64,000 bases of DNA from Pseudomonas viridiflava. Lineage in GTDB: Bacteria > Pseudomonadota > Gammaproteobacteria > Pseudomonadales > Pseudomonadaceae. A program made the position numbers and the translations under genes. The number at the start of each line of letters is the position of its first letter. Within the stretch, counting starts at the first letter, position 1. Below the pieces are notes generated by a model that was given only the letters and a program-made list of their open reading frames with translations, was not told the origin of the DNA and made no database searches. The DNA lies in the NCBI RefSeq assembly GCF_900580865.1, contig NZ_UTBZ01000060.1, positions 124,001-188,000 of the forward strand, in the 5' to 3' direction. Positions 8,925 through 16,920 of this stretch are shown here, in pieces.

Positions 8925-9878
8925 TCAAAGATCCAATACCAGGCGGGGCGATTTGGCACGTGAGCAGCACGGGGTGAAACGGTCGTTGGCAGCGTGTTCT
9001 GCAGCCGTCATGAACTGGTCACGGTGATCGCCAATGCCTTCAAGCAAGCCCGTGACACAGGTGCCGCAGACGCCTTGCTCGCACGATGACTCGATGGCAA
9101 TCCCAGCCTCATCGAGCACTTCGAAAACAGTGCGATCGGCGGGGATGTAAAAAATCTGTCCTGTGCTCGCCAACTGAACTTCGAAGGGCGAATCAGCGCT
9201 TGCATCGACCGGTGCGGCGGCGAAGAACTCTCTGTGCACGCGATCTTCGGGCCAGCCAGAGATCTGCGCGGTGTCGAGGATGAAATTCATGAAACCGGCG
9301 GGGCCGCACACGTAAAGGTGAGTCGTGGTATCTGGCGCGGCGAGGAGGGCGGTTGCATCGAGTTTCTGTGCGGGCGATCCGCTGTCGTCATGCAAGTGCA
9401 CGTGGCTGGCGAACGGCGCTTGTCGCAGGTATTGGATAAACGCGGCGCGTTCGCTGGATCGAAAGCAGTAATGCAGCTCGAAATCCGCGCCTTGATGATG
9501 AAGTTCATGGGCCATTGCCAGCATCGGCGTAATGCCAATACCACCGCCAAACAGCAGGTGACGCTTGGCTGAGTCAGCGAGTGGGAAGAGGTTGCGGGGT
9601 TCGCTGATGCTGAGTGTCTGGCCTTGGCTGATGGTGTCATGCATTGCAGCAGAACCGCCGCGGGAGGCGGGATCCTTCAGCACACTGATGACGTAGCGAT
9701 GACGTTCTTTGGAGTCATTGCACAGTGAGTATTGCCGGGTGAGGCCGCCGGCAATGTGGATGTCGATGTGAGCACCGGCATTGAACGGTGGTAACGGCCG
9801 GCCGTCTGCTGCGCACAGCTCAAAACTGCAAATACCCTCGGCCTCGACGACCTTGCGGGTGACGTTGACTTGAAGCAT
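8925..9878 (-). CDS. VanB-like oxidoreductase (FMN/NAD plus plant-type ferredoxin)
   Basis: 317 residues in the phthalate dioxygenase reductase order: FMN/FAD-binding barrel (RQYSLCNDS), NAD-binding domain (GGGIGITPMLAMAHEL, YVCGPAGFM), and a C-terminal plant-type [2Fe-2S] domain with CEQGVCGTC and a later Cys. It passes electrons from NAD(P)H to the Rieske oxygenase encoded next to it. The start is set at the ATG at 9878, directly behind GGAGGGAGAAG; an upstream ATG would add only five residues. Transcription is divergent from a MarR gene. Confidence 0.88.
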   Translation of the reverse strand: MLQVNVTRKVVEAEGICSFELCAADGRPLPPFNAGAHIDIHIAGGLTRQYSLCNDSKERHRYVISVLKDPASRGGSAAMHDTISQGQTLSISEPRNLFPLADSAKRHLLFGGGIGITPMLAMAHELHHQGADFELHYCFRSSERAAFIQYLRQAPFASHVHLHDDSGSPAQKLDATALLAAPDTTTHLYVCGPAGFMNFILDTAQISGWPEDRVHREFFAAAPVDASADSPFEVQLASTGQIFYIPADRTVFEVLDEAGIAIESSCEQGVCGTCVTGLLEGIGDHRDQFMTAAEHAANDRFTPCCSRAKSPRLVLDL

Positions 9879-10115
9879 GACTTCTCCCTCCACATTGAAG
9901 TGGCTGCTGAAAAACGTATGGCAAAAAGGGGGGCGAGCGGGTGACGAATCAGCCGGGCGCGAAGAAGCAGAAGGAGTGGTTAATCATGGGCGCCAGGAAA
10001 GGGCACGGTTGGCGAGGGTTCATAAGCAAGACCTGTTAATTATTTTTTTGAGGTTGTGCTAGGGCGTATCATGCGGCGCATTGACCGCAATGCATGGCTG
10101 AGTGAATCCTCAGAT

Positions 10116-10141
10116 AATTTAGTTGCGGTGTCAACCAAATT
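10116..10141. promoter_or_regulatory. Candidate MarR operator (inverted repeat)
   Basis: AATTTAGTTG and CAACCAAATT form a 10-bp inverted repeat with one mismatch around a 6-bp spacer, in the divergent region between the VanB-like and MarR genes. A second short dyad, AGATC-TTC-GATCT, lies at 10145-10157, 15 bp before the MarR ATG. Size and place fit autoregulatory MarR sites; this is inference. Confidence 0.5.
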
Positions 10142-10171
10142 GCAAGATCTTCGATCTACGGTGTTTTCTCG

Positions 10172-10642
10172 ATGCCTACCGATACACAACTGAACCTGTC
10201 GCGTTATGTACCTGGCCTTGTGACGTTCCTGGCGAACAAACTCGCCACCGGGGCTTCCCAGTGTTATCGCAAACACTTCGGCATCGGCGTGGTTGAATGG
10301 CGGATGCTTTCAATGCTCGCCGTTGAATCCGACATCACCGCCAATCGAATCTGCCAGGCCATCGGTCTCGACAAGAGCGCTGTCAGTCGTTCCTTGCAAA
10401 CGCTGGAAGCAGCGGGGCGGATCACCAGTCAACAGGATCCCAAGGATGCGCGGCGTTACACCGTGCGATTGACGGCCAGCGGCAAAGAACTGCATGACCG
10501 CGTGCTCAAAGTTGCACTTGAGCGAGAAGCGCGTCTGCTCAGCGGATTGACCCCGGCTGAGGTTGATACGTTGGTTGACTTGCTTGGGCGCCTGCATTTG
10601 CAAGTGCCCAATGTGAACAGTTATGACCCGAGTGAGGAGTAG
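10172..10642 (+). CDS. MarR-family transcriptional regulator
   Basis: 156 residues, typical MarR length. The winged helix-turn-helix runs from about residue 52 to 110: ANRICQAIGLDKSAVSRSLQTLEAAGRI followed by the wing DPKDARRYTVRLTASG. It is divergent from the Rieske oxygenase/reductase pair and has inverted repeats between the genes, so it probably represses that pair until an aromatic ligand binds. It could also act on the SDR that follows 99 bp downstream. Confidence 0.88.
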   Translation: MPTDTQLNLSRYVPGLVTFLANKLATGASQCYRKHFGIGVVEWRMLSMLAVESDITANRICQAIGLDKSAVSRSLQTLEAAGRITSQQDPKDARRYTVRLTASGKELHDRVLKVALEREARLLSGLTPAEVDTLVDLLGRLHLQVPNVNSYDPSEE

Positions 10643-10741
10643 GTCGCGGCAGGCTGCAGCGTGAAAGCAGCTGGTGCTGCTCAGCGCTTCAAGTGGACTT
10701 TGTTATCAATAGGTTTGGCGTCCGATGATGAGAGGGTAACC

Positions 10742-11458
10742 ATGAACAACAGCCGAACGGTACTGGTCACTGGTGCCACCAAAGGGATCGGTTTCGCACT
10801 CAGTACTCAGTTGAATCAGTCAGGGTGGAATGTGGTCGGCATTGCCAGACATCCGGTTGATGATTTTCCCGGGACGCTGTTGCTCTGTGATTTATCCGAT
10901 GCTCAGCAAACGGGTGAAATGCTCGAGAAACTCCTGGAGCGGACCTCTATTGATGCCGTCGTCAATAACGCAGGCGTTGCGTCCCCACAAAGCCTGGAAA
11001 CGCTCGAACTTGAAACACTCCAGAAAGTTTTTGACCTGAATGTCAGAGCCTCGGTACAAATCGCCCAGGCTTGCCTGCCGTCTCTCAAGCGATCTTCTGC
11101 AGGACGCATAGTGAATGTATGCAGCCGTGCCATCTTTGGAGCCCGTGACAGAACAGCTTACGCTGCCGCAAAAAGCGCATTGGTGGGTGTCACTCGTACG
11201 TGGGCACTTGAGTTGGCGCCCATTGGCATTACGGTCAATGCAGTCGCACCTGGCCCTATAGACACCGAGCTTTTCCGAAAAAGCCGACCCGTGGGAAGTG
11301 AGGGTGAGCGTCAGATACTGGCCACGATTCCTATGCAAAGATTGGGCACGCCATCAGAAGTGGCCTCGCTGATTACCTTCCTGCTCAGTGAGGGGGCATC
11401 CTTCGTTACCGGCCAAGTGATCAGCGTCGATGGGGGAGGGAGCCTGGGTGGCAAGTAG
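10742..11458 (+). CDS. Short-chain dehydrogenase/reductase (FabG-like)
   Basis: 238 residues. Cofactor motif TGATKGIG (residues 9-16), NNAG in the middle, and the catalytic Tyr-x3-Lys in [10 protein letters not shown]; the C-terminus [17 protein letters not shown] is standard for classical SDRs. ATG 10742 is preceded by GAGAGGG. It likely reduces or oxidises a ketone or alcohol with NAD(P)H in the cytoplasm. It stands alone between the MarR gene and a secreted ABM protein, so the substrate is open. Confidence 0.85.
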   Translation: MNNSRTVLVTGATKGIGFALSTQLNQSGWNVVGIARHPVDDFPGTLLLCDLSDAQQTGEMLEKLLERTSIDAVVNNAGVASPQSLETLELETLQKVFDLNVRASVQIAQACLPSLKRSSAGRIVNVCSRAIFGARDRTAYAAAKSALVGVTRTWALELAPIGITVNAVAPGPIDTELFRKSRPVGSEGERQILATIPMQRLGTPSEVASLITFLLSEGASFVTGQVISVDGGGSLGGK

Positions 11459-11690
11459 CGATACGAAGCAGATTTCCAGCCTGCGTTGTTAATCTGTCAG
11501 CCCGCGCGCTCAAACCGTCCGGGCCAATTTCAGCCGATGTTCACTGACTCCGAGAGTTGGGTTTCTGTCTTTCGCGACAGGCAAAAGCGGCCAGGAGCGG
11601 CCAGTGGACAAAGACCTTCAATACGGCACGATCGGAAGGGTGACTACGTGGTGGCCTATGCGCTGCCGAAGTGAAGGAGGGGGAAACCTG

Positions 11691-12077
11691 ATGGGTAAAC
11701 GTTTGTTAGGAGTGCTCGCATTGGCTGGATTACTGGCAGGACAAGCGCTGGCCGCCGAAGAAAATGGCTTAGTGGTGCGCATCGCGCAACTCGAAATCGA
11801 TCCTGCACAGGTTGCGGCCTATCAAGCCGCAGTCAAGGAAGAAATCTCAGAGTCGACTCGAACAGAGCCGGGCGTCATATCAATCTATGCCGTCGCCGAA
11901 GTCGACCGCCCAAACTGGTTTCATTTCTTCGAAATCTACGCCAGCGACTCGGCATACCGAAGCCATATCGAATCGCCGCACTTCAAAAAGTACGCTGCCA
12001 CAACCAAGTCGATGATTGTTTCAAAGCGCTTGATTGAAACCACGCCAATCGAGCTAAGCCCCCGACCTGGCCCGTAA
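11691..12077 (+). CDS. Exported ABM-domain protein (putative quinol monooxygenase family)
   Basis: 128 residues with a clean signal peptide (residues 1-22, MGKRLLGVLALAGLLAGQALA/A) and then an antibiotic-biosynthesis-monooxygenase fold: VRIAQLEIDPAQVAAYQAA, EPGVISIYAVAEVDRPNWFHFFEIYAS, and HFKKY. ABM proteins are cofactor-free oxygenases or small ligand-binding ferredoxin-like folds, normally cytoplasmic; export to the periplasm is unusual. A strong ribosome site (AAGGAGGGGG) precedes the ATG. Function unknown beyond the fold. Confidence 0.78.
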   Translation: MGKRLLGVLALAGLLAGQALAAEENGLVVRIAQLEIDPAQVAAYQAAVKEEISESTRTEPGVISIYAVAEVDRPNWFHFFEIYASDSAYRSHIESPHFKKYAATTKSMIVSKRLIETTPIELSPRPGP

Positions 12078-12133
12078 TTCAAAAGCAGTGGCGCGAGCGT
12101 GGCCCTATATTTACCAGAAAGCTTACGGTTCAT

Positions 12134-12170
12134 GTTTAACTACACTAAATGGTCGTTTAGTCGAGTTAAC
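12134..12170. promoter_or_regulatory. Extended dyad upstream of the DUF985 gene
   Basis: A nested palindrome: perfect core arms ACTAAA and TTTAGT around TGGTCG (12144-12161), extended by GTTTAACT on the left and AGTTAAC on the right with one bulged base. It ends 34 bp before the ATG at 12205, so it overlaps or adjoins the promoter. It may be an operator for a dimeric repressor such as a TetR or MarR protein; no T tract supports a terminator. Confidence 0.45.
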
Positions 12171-12204
12171 GTAAAATGGCAGCATATTCGACGGAGAAGA
12201 GCTC

Positions 12205-12720
12205 ATGATCAAGCGTAAGGCAAAAGCTGCAGACGTTATTGGAACGTTAAGTCTGCAGCCTCACCTCGAAGGTGGCTATTTCCGTAGAACCTACCAAGCC
12301 GATCATCGCGACCCACTCGAAACCTCCAGCGGTCCACGGTATCTGATGACCTCGATTTACTATCTGCTGGATCAGCAATCACCGGTGGGTCAGTTTCATT
12401 TCAATCGATCCGACATCCTGCATTATTTCCACCTGGGCGACGCCATTGAGTACAGCCTGATTCATGCTGATGGCTCGTTGCAGACATTGGTAATGGGCAC
12501 CGACATTCTGGCAGGACAGCTTTTGCAATTACACGTACCGGGTGGAATATGGAAAGCTTCACGGTTGCTCGACGGCGAAAATGGATTTGGACTGATCAGC
12601 GAAGCCGTTTCGCCAGGATTTGATTTTGCCGATATGGAAATGGGTGATCGGCAGAAACTCACGCAGCAATTCCCACAGCATCGAACGCTGATTGAAAAGC
12701 TGACGCGTGATGAGGGTTGA
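12205..12720 (+). CDS. DUF985 cupin-fold protein
   Basis: 171 residues matching the DUF985 cupin pattern: LSLQPHLEGGYFRRTYQ at the N-terminus, then TSIYYLLDQQSPVGQFHFNRSDILHYFHLGD, and a C-terminal SPGFDFADMEMGDRQKL. Family members have a double-stranded beta-helix with an uncharacterised, possibly sugar- or metal-binding site. ATG 12205 is preceded by GGAGAAGAG. A marked dyad lies just upstream. It appears to be a monocistronic unit; downstream begins the AT-rich recombinase islet. Confidence 0.83.
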   Translation: MIKRKAKAADVIGTLSLQPHLEGGYFRRTYQADHRDPLETSSGPRYLMTSIYYLLDQQSPVGQFHFNRSDILHYFHLGDAIEYSLIHADGSLQTLVMGTDILAGQLLQLHVPGGIWKASRLLDGENGFGLISEAVSPGFDFADMEMGDRQKLTQQFPQHRTLIEKLTRDEG

Positions 12721-13176
12721 GCGCCGTCGAATTGAAGGAGAAGCTGTGGATCGGATTCAGGGCGATTCTGCAGGTTGAAATCCACTGTGCAACCGGGCTG
12801 GTCTCGTAATATCTTTTTACGTGTAATGTATATTATGTTAAATCATGTGCCATCTCAGATATGTTCGTGAGCGCGTTAAACCACTGATGTGACTGCTGAC
12901 TAAAAATGATAACTCACTGCTAAAAGATGATACCGATATATCAGTGGTTTACACGGATTCATGTTATGAGAGTTCTAATCTGTTATTTAAATAGGATAAT
13001 TTTTCTAGTATTTAATTAGGATAATCACTCTAGGTGAGAAAATACCGCTAATCGGATATCGCCGAACTTGCGTTGCGACTTGCCATTGGCTATCTATCAT
13101 CTGTCTATCGCCTCCCCGCAGGCAGAGATTAGCGCTAGTGGATGATTTGAGATAAACGCATAGAGTGAACTGTCAA
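12721..13176. other. AT-rich non-coding stretch with inverted and direct repeats
   Basis: No convincing gene. From about 12800 the base composition becomes visibly AT-rich, unlike the preceding genes. It holds a perfect 12-bp inverted repeat (12877-12888 and 12940-12951), a direct repeat between its arms (TAAAAATGATA / TAAAAGATGATA), and two copies of TAGGATAAT near 12993 and 13018. The repeats lie immediately upstream of the tandem recombinase genes and may be their binding or recombination region. Confidence 0.5.
12877..12951. repeat. Perfect 12-bp inverted repeat with 51-bp spacer
   Basis: TAAACCACTGAT at 12877-12888 is exactly matched in reverse by ATCAGTGGTTTA at 12940-12951. The spacer contains ACTGCTGACTAAAAATGATA followed by CACTGCTAAAAGATGATA, an imperfect direct repeat. 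The arrangement of outer inverted and inner direct copies resembles a recombinase or regulator binding region rather than a terminator. Confidence 0.6.
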
Positions 13177-14448
13177 ATGAGCTATCACATTCAGCCTAGG
13201 CCTCTTTTCGGTGATGCAGCATCAATATCTGCTCCTGTCGGTTTTTACTTCAAAAAACATTGCACTCTAGAAAAATATCTTTCTCAGTTTTCAGCGACCA
13301 TTAACATAAAATGTGACTTTGAGTGGGCTCGTGCGTTTTTGGCTTTGCATAATGGGGCTGCCGGAACTTATGGGAATTACCGGGCGTTCGTTGAACGCTT
13401 ACTTTTGTGGAGCTGGATATATAAAGCGAAATCGATTAGCTCAGTAACCCGTGGAGAGTTCATAGAGTTCATTTCATTTAATAAGAGCCCACCTGAACAT
13501 TGGATAGGTGACGTCGCGCGCCCCCGATTCTTTGAGTCAGTGTTAGGGCTGATTCATAACCATTCTTGGAGGCCGATGTATTTGGGACGTCGAAAAAACG
13601 CTCAGGACAATACGGCCCAGTTGTCGAGTTATCAATTTCTCTCTGAGGCAAATATGGGGCAGTTAATTAGAATTTGCAGCTCTTTCTATCGATACCTTAT
13701 CACTATTGATGCAACAACAGAAAATCCAGCGATGGCAGCCAAAGATAAAATATTGCCAGCTAACAAGTCGTCTTATCAAGCAGCTAGAGACTTGACCCGC
13801 GAGCAGTGGGTCTACATTATTAATACTGCGGAAAATATGGCTAATTCAGATTTTAGGTATGAGCGTTCGCTATTTATAGTTGTAGCTATGTTTTCGTTTT
13901 ATTTAAGGGGTGCGGAGCTCTCTGGAAATGGAAACTGGACACCCACTATGGGGTCGTTTGTTAAGCAAGGTGGTGTTTGGTGGTTTGAAATTGCAGACCG
14001 CAATCATCAAATGGCAAAAGTATCCGTGCGTCCAGACTTTATTCCGTACTTAATACGTTATCGGAAGAGTCGAAATTTACCTTCCTTGCCTGCTCCGGGT
14101 GAGCAAACTCCCCTGCTGACAAAATTAAATGGGTGTCCTGGATTAACAGATCGACAAATAAGAACAATCGTACAAGAGGTATTTGATAGGGCCCGCCTCA
14201 AAATGATAATGGATGGTGTTGCCGAAGAGGAATGTTTGTCATTGAATGCGTCAGCAGGATGGTTGCGGAATACTAGCGCTGCATTTGATGCGCCCGTTAG
14301 GAATGTTGTACATCTTAAGCGGGATTTACGATATGCCAGCATATTAGATACTGTAGGTCGCTATTATCTTTTTTGCAAAGAGTCAGAAAATGAGCTGGGC
14401 CATGGTGTAGAAATCAAAGAGAAAACAAGAAAAAAACCTTCGTTTTAA
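13177..14448 (+). CDS. Tyrosine recombinase-like protein with degraded active site
   Basis: 423 residues from ATG 13177 (a GTG at 13165 would add four; neither has a good ribosome site). It aligns along its length with the next gene, for example VERLLLW, WRPM, WLR-T-AAFDAP and EQTPLL. Of the catalytic set, the first Arg (Arg244 in YLRGAEL), second Arg (Arg364 in GWLRNT) and Tyr396/397 remain, but the beta-hairpin Lys is replaced (Asp274), the first His is Gly361, and the second His is Tyr386. Codon use and base composition are clearly more AT-rich than the rest. Probably a catalytically weak or inactive partner of the downstream recombinase; it may serve in DNA binding or be decaying. Confidence 0.78.
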   Translation: MSYHIQPRPLFGDAASISAPVGFYFKKHCTLEKYLSQFSATINIKCDFEWARAFLALHNGAAGTYGNYRAFVERLLLWSWIYKAKSISSVTRGEFIEFISFNKSPPEHWIGDVARPRFFESVLGLIHNHSWRPMYLGRRKNAQDNTAQLSSYQFLSEANMGQLIRICSSFYRYLITIDATTENPAMAAKDKILPANKSSYQAARDLTREQWVYIINTAENMANSDFRYERSLFIVVAMFSFYLRGAELSGNGNWTPTMGSFVKQGGVWWFEIADRNHQMAKVSVRPDFIPYLIRYRKSRNLPSLPAPGEQTPLLTKLNGCPGLTDRQIRTIVQEVFDRARLKMIMDGVAEEECLSLNASAGWLRNTSAAFDAPVRNVVHLKRDLRYASILDTVGRYYLFCKESENELGHGVEIKEKTRKKPSF

Positions 14449-14638
14449 CTTGAAGGTAACGATTGATGACTGGCGGGCAAGATATAATATCTATAGAGGG
14501 GGTTGAGTTGTTTGGCCTTAAAGATTGTAAAAGTAGGGTAATTGTCATGCAATATCCGATAACTGTCAGACCCGGATGTTGCATAACGGTAACGATACAC
14601 GCAAGCTAGAGCCACTCCAGTAACGTATTGGCCATTGC

Positions 14639-15931
14639 ATGTCACGTCTCCCGCAGCCGCTGTTCGACACCTTCGAGTGCTTCCACGAGCTCAATTTTCT
14701 CCAGCTCAGCAACGAACGTTCTACTGTCCAGGAATATCTCAAAAGTTTCGATGACAGCTGCCGGGCCATTGACAGCTATCTGGTTGTACGGAGTTTTTTG
14801 AAGTCCTACGCCGGCAACCAGTCAACCTTCAACTCCTTCAGAACTCACGTCGAACGTTTACTGCTTTGGACGTTGATTGTGGCTCGTAAACCACTCTTAG
14901 ATTTGTGCCGCTCCGATGCAGAGCAATTCATGGAGTTCTGTCTTAAGCCGCCGGTGAGCTGGGTCGGCCCCATGATCAAATCTCGATTCAAACGCATCGG
15001 CGGTCGTAAGCGTCTTGAATCAGACGAATACGTGGTAAATCCCGATTGGCGACCATTCAGTACCACCGTATCTAAACGTGAGCGCAAGCTGGCGACTGAG
15101 ACGATGAACGATCTTGTCACTGGCGCATACCACATGGCCCAAGGATCTGTAGCTCAGGTCTTTGCTGTCTGCGGCAGCTTCTTTCAGCATGCGATGGATG
15201 AGGGCCTCACGGAATCAAATCCGTTCCGTGCCATCAAGCAGAAATCAGTCTACAAGCAGCGGAACACGTCGGGGGTTGCGTCTCGATCCTTAACGGAATT
15301 GCAATGGAGTTTCGTGCTTGATACCGCAGAACAGATGGCTGACGAAGATCCAGCCTACGAACGTACGCTATTTGTGCTGGCGACCCTCTTTGCTATGTAC
15401 CTTCGAGTTTCCGACCTCGTCGGCCGTGAAAACTGGCGGCCAACAATGGGTGATTTGCGACGGGATACAACAGGCAACTGGTGGTTCCACGTCGTCGGTA
15501 AGGGCAACAAAGCTGCCAAGATCAGCGTAAGAGACGAATACATAAATTGCTATCTCGTGCGGTATCGCCAGTTCCTGAGGCTCTCTCCCCTGCCCTCACC
15601 ACAGGAACAAACTCCACTGATAAGTACGCTTAAGGGTCGTGGTGGATTATCAGATCGGCATGTAAGGACACTGCTTCAAGCGGTGTTTGACAGGGCCTTG
15701 CAACGCATGAAGAGCGAAAATTGGACTGAGGATGAAATTGACCATCTCCGTTCTGCGTCGCTGCATTGGCTACGACATACGGCCGCGACGTTCGATGCGC
15801 CGCTTCGCGATATGAAGGATCTCCAAGCGGACTTGCGTCATAACAGTCTCAGCACCACGCAAAACACCTATTACAACAGTCTGGATGAACAGCGGGCCAG
15901 ATCAGTTAAAGGGTTAAAAATGCGAAAGTAA
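14639..15931 (+). CDS. Tyrosine recombinase (phage integrase family), catalytic residues intact
   Basis: 430 residues. A core-binding N-terminal half (about 30-210) precedes a catalytic domain with all expected residues: Arg256 in YLRVSDL, Lys288 in VVGKGNK, His376-x2-Arg379 in HWLRHT, His401 in LRHNSLSTTQ, and Tyr411 or Tyr412 as nucleophile. It breaks and rejoins DNA at specific sites through a 3'-phosphotyrosine. It follows its degenerate sister gene by 190 bp. No other phage or transposon gene and no adjacent tRNA is visible, so it may act on a small element, or in trans on distant sites. Confidence 0.88.
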   Translation: MSRLPQPLFDTFECFHELNFLQLSNERSTVQEYLKSFDDSCRAIDSYLVVRSFLKSYAGNQSTFNSFRTHVERLLLWTLIVARKPLLDLCRSDAEQFMEFCLKPPVSWVGPMIKSRFKRIGGRKRLESDEYVVNPDWRPFSTTVSKRERKLATETMNDLVTGAYHMAQGSVAQVFAVCGSFFQHAMDEGLTESNPFRAIKQKSVYKQRNTSGVASRSLTELQWSFVLDTAEQMADEDPAYERTLFVLATLFAMYLRVSDLVGRENWRPTMGDLRRDTTGNWWFHVVGKGNKAAKISVRDEYINCYLVRYRQFLRLSPLPSPQEQTPLISTLKGRGGLSDRHVRTLLQAVFDRALQRMKSENWTEDEIDHLRSASLHWLRHTAATFDAPLRDMKDLQADLRHNSLSTTQNTYYNSLDEQRARSVKGLKMRK

Positions 15932-16183
15932 TTGTCTGAAAAATATAGCCTTAGCAGAGTCGCGATCAATTATAATCTTGGCGAATAAGTAAGGCCGTCC
16001 AGCATTTGCGATCGTTCATTGTCGCTAGACTCGGATTTTATAGTTGGCGATAGCTTCATACCTGCGTAGTGTACTCACGGATGGATATTTTCAGGGGCGG
16101 CTGTAGCAGATAGGCTTACTAGTACAGGGGTATTTAAGAGTTATTCTAATTCAATCTGGAAAGGAAGACGCTTAACGAATTTC

Positions 16184-16627
16184 TCACAGTAGACTTTTAA
16201 CAAGCTTGGCAATAAGTGCTCCTTGCAAACCCTCAAAAAGTGCAGTGATCTTCAATACCTCCGCACCAACACCATTTGATGCACTTTTCCATCGCTCAAT
16301 AAGAGAGCCCAAGGCAACCTCATAACTCTCAAGGCCTTTATCAGATAACTGCAGCGTAACTAGGCGCCGATCTGGCTTCTCCCGTCGGCGCTGCACAAAG
16401 CCTGACTTTTCGAGTTTATCGATACTTCGTGCGATTTTGGATGAAATGACATTCAAATGCTGACTACATTGCTCCGTTGTCAGCGCAGTACCCTGCGCCA
16501 AGCTATCAAGAATTCGAAAGTCCAAGAGTGTCAGGTTTTGGCTGGCCGCGGCCTCCTCTATCCATTGCCCCATCGCTTTGTTTACGCTCTCAAGAATATT
16601 AAACGCGTCAATTAAATGCGTATGCAC
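16184..16627 (-). CDS. MarR-family transcriptional regulator
   Basis: 147 residues of MarR type: DNA-binding helices LTTEQCSQHLNVISSKIARSIDKLEKSGFV and wing RREKPDRRLVTLQLSDKG. It is divergent from the TetR gene and the exporter operon that follows. A small dyad TGCTA-TTAAC-TAGCA lies 54 bp upstream of its start (16681-16695), a candidate operator. MarR proteins next to EmrAB-type pumps commonly sense phenolic or lipophilic drugs; that role here is inference. Confidence 0.83.
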   Translation of the reverse strand: MHTHLIDAFNILESVNKAMGQWIEEAAASQNLTLLDFRILDSLAQGTALTTEQCSQHLNVISSKIARSIDKLEKSGFVQRRREKPDRRLVTLQLSDKGLESYEVALGSLIERWKSASNGVGAEVLKITALFEGLQGALIAKLVKSLL

Positions 16628-16680
16628 TCCTGCCTCCTAAGCACTGCAACTACAATAAAACTAAACGGCCACACATAGCT

Positions 16681-16695
16681 TGCTATTAACTAGCA
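16681..16695. promoter_or_regulatory. Small dyad between divergent MarR and TetR genes
   Basis: TGCTA and TAGCA are perfect 5-bp arms around TTAAC in an AT-rich intergenic region of 293 bp. Possible MarR operator; short, so only suggestive. Confidence 0.35.
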
Positions 16696-16920
16696 GTAAC
16701 CGCCGATTTATAAAAATGACACAAAATGGCATATCGACAGCAATAATTCAGCCACTCTAACAGCCACAGGCTCAATGAGTTATTACAAAAAGCCATAGTC
16801 ACTATTCATGTTCTGAATGCCTGATTCAAGCCTCTTTTGTTGACCAAGAATGTCTTTGGAATTATAAATACCCACAGTTTCTATTGGCGTTTTCACGCTC
16901 AGAATCAATCAGAGCACTGT

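Noticed and set aside
14436..14457. Hairpin ACCTTC/GAAGGT with A run at the end of the first recombinase gene
   Set aside because: The T run lies on the minus strand side, and no minus-strand gene ends there; the stem is only 6 bp and overlaps the stop codon. It may be chance.
14455..14596. Direct repeat GGTAACGAT at 14455-14463 and 14588-14596 between the recombinase genes
   Set aside because: Nine bases twice in 140 bp of AT-rich DNA can occur by chance, and no other site-like symmetry was seen.
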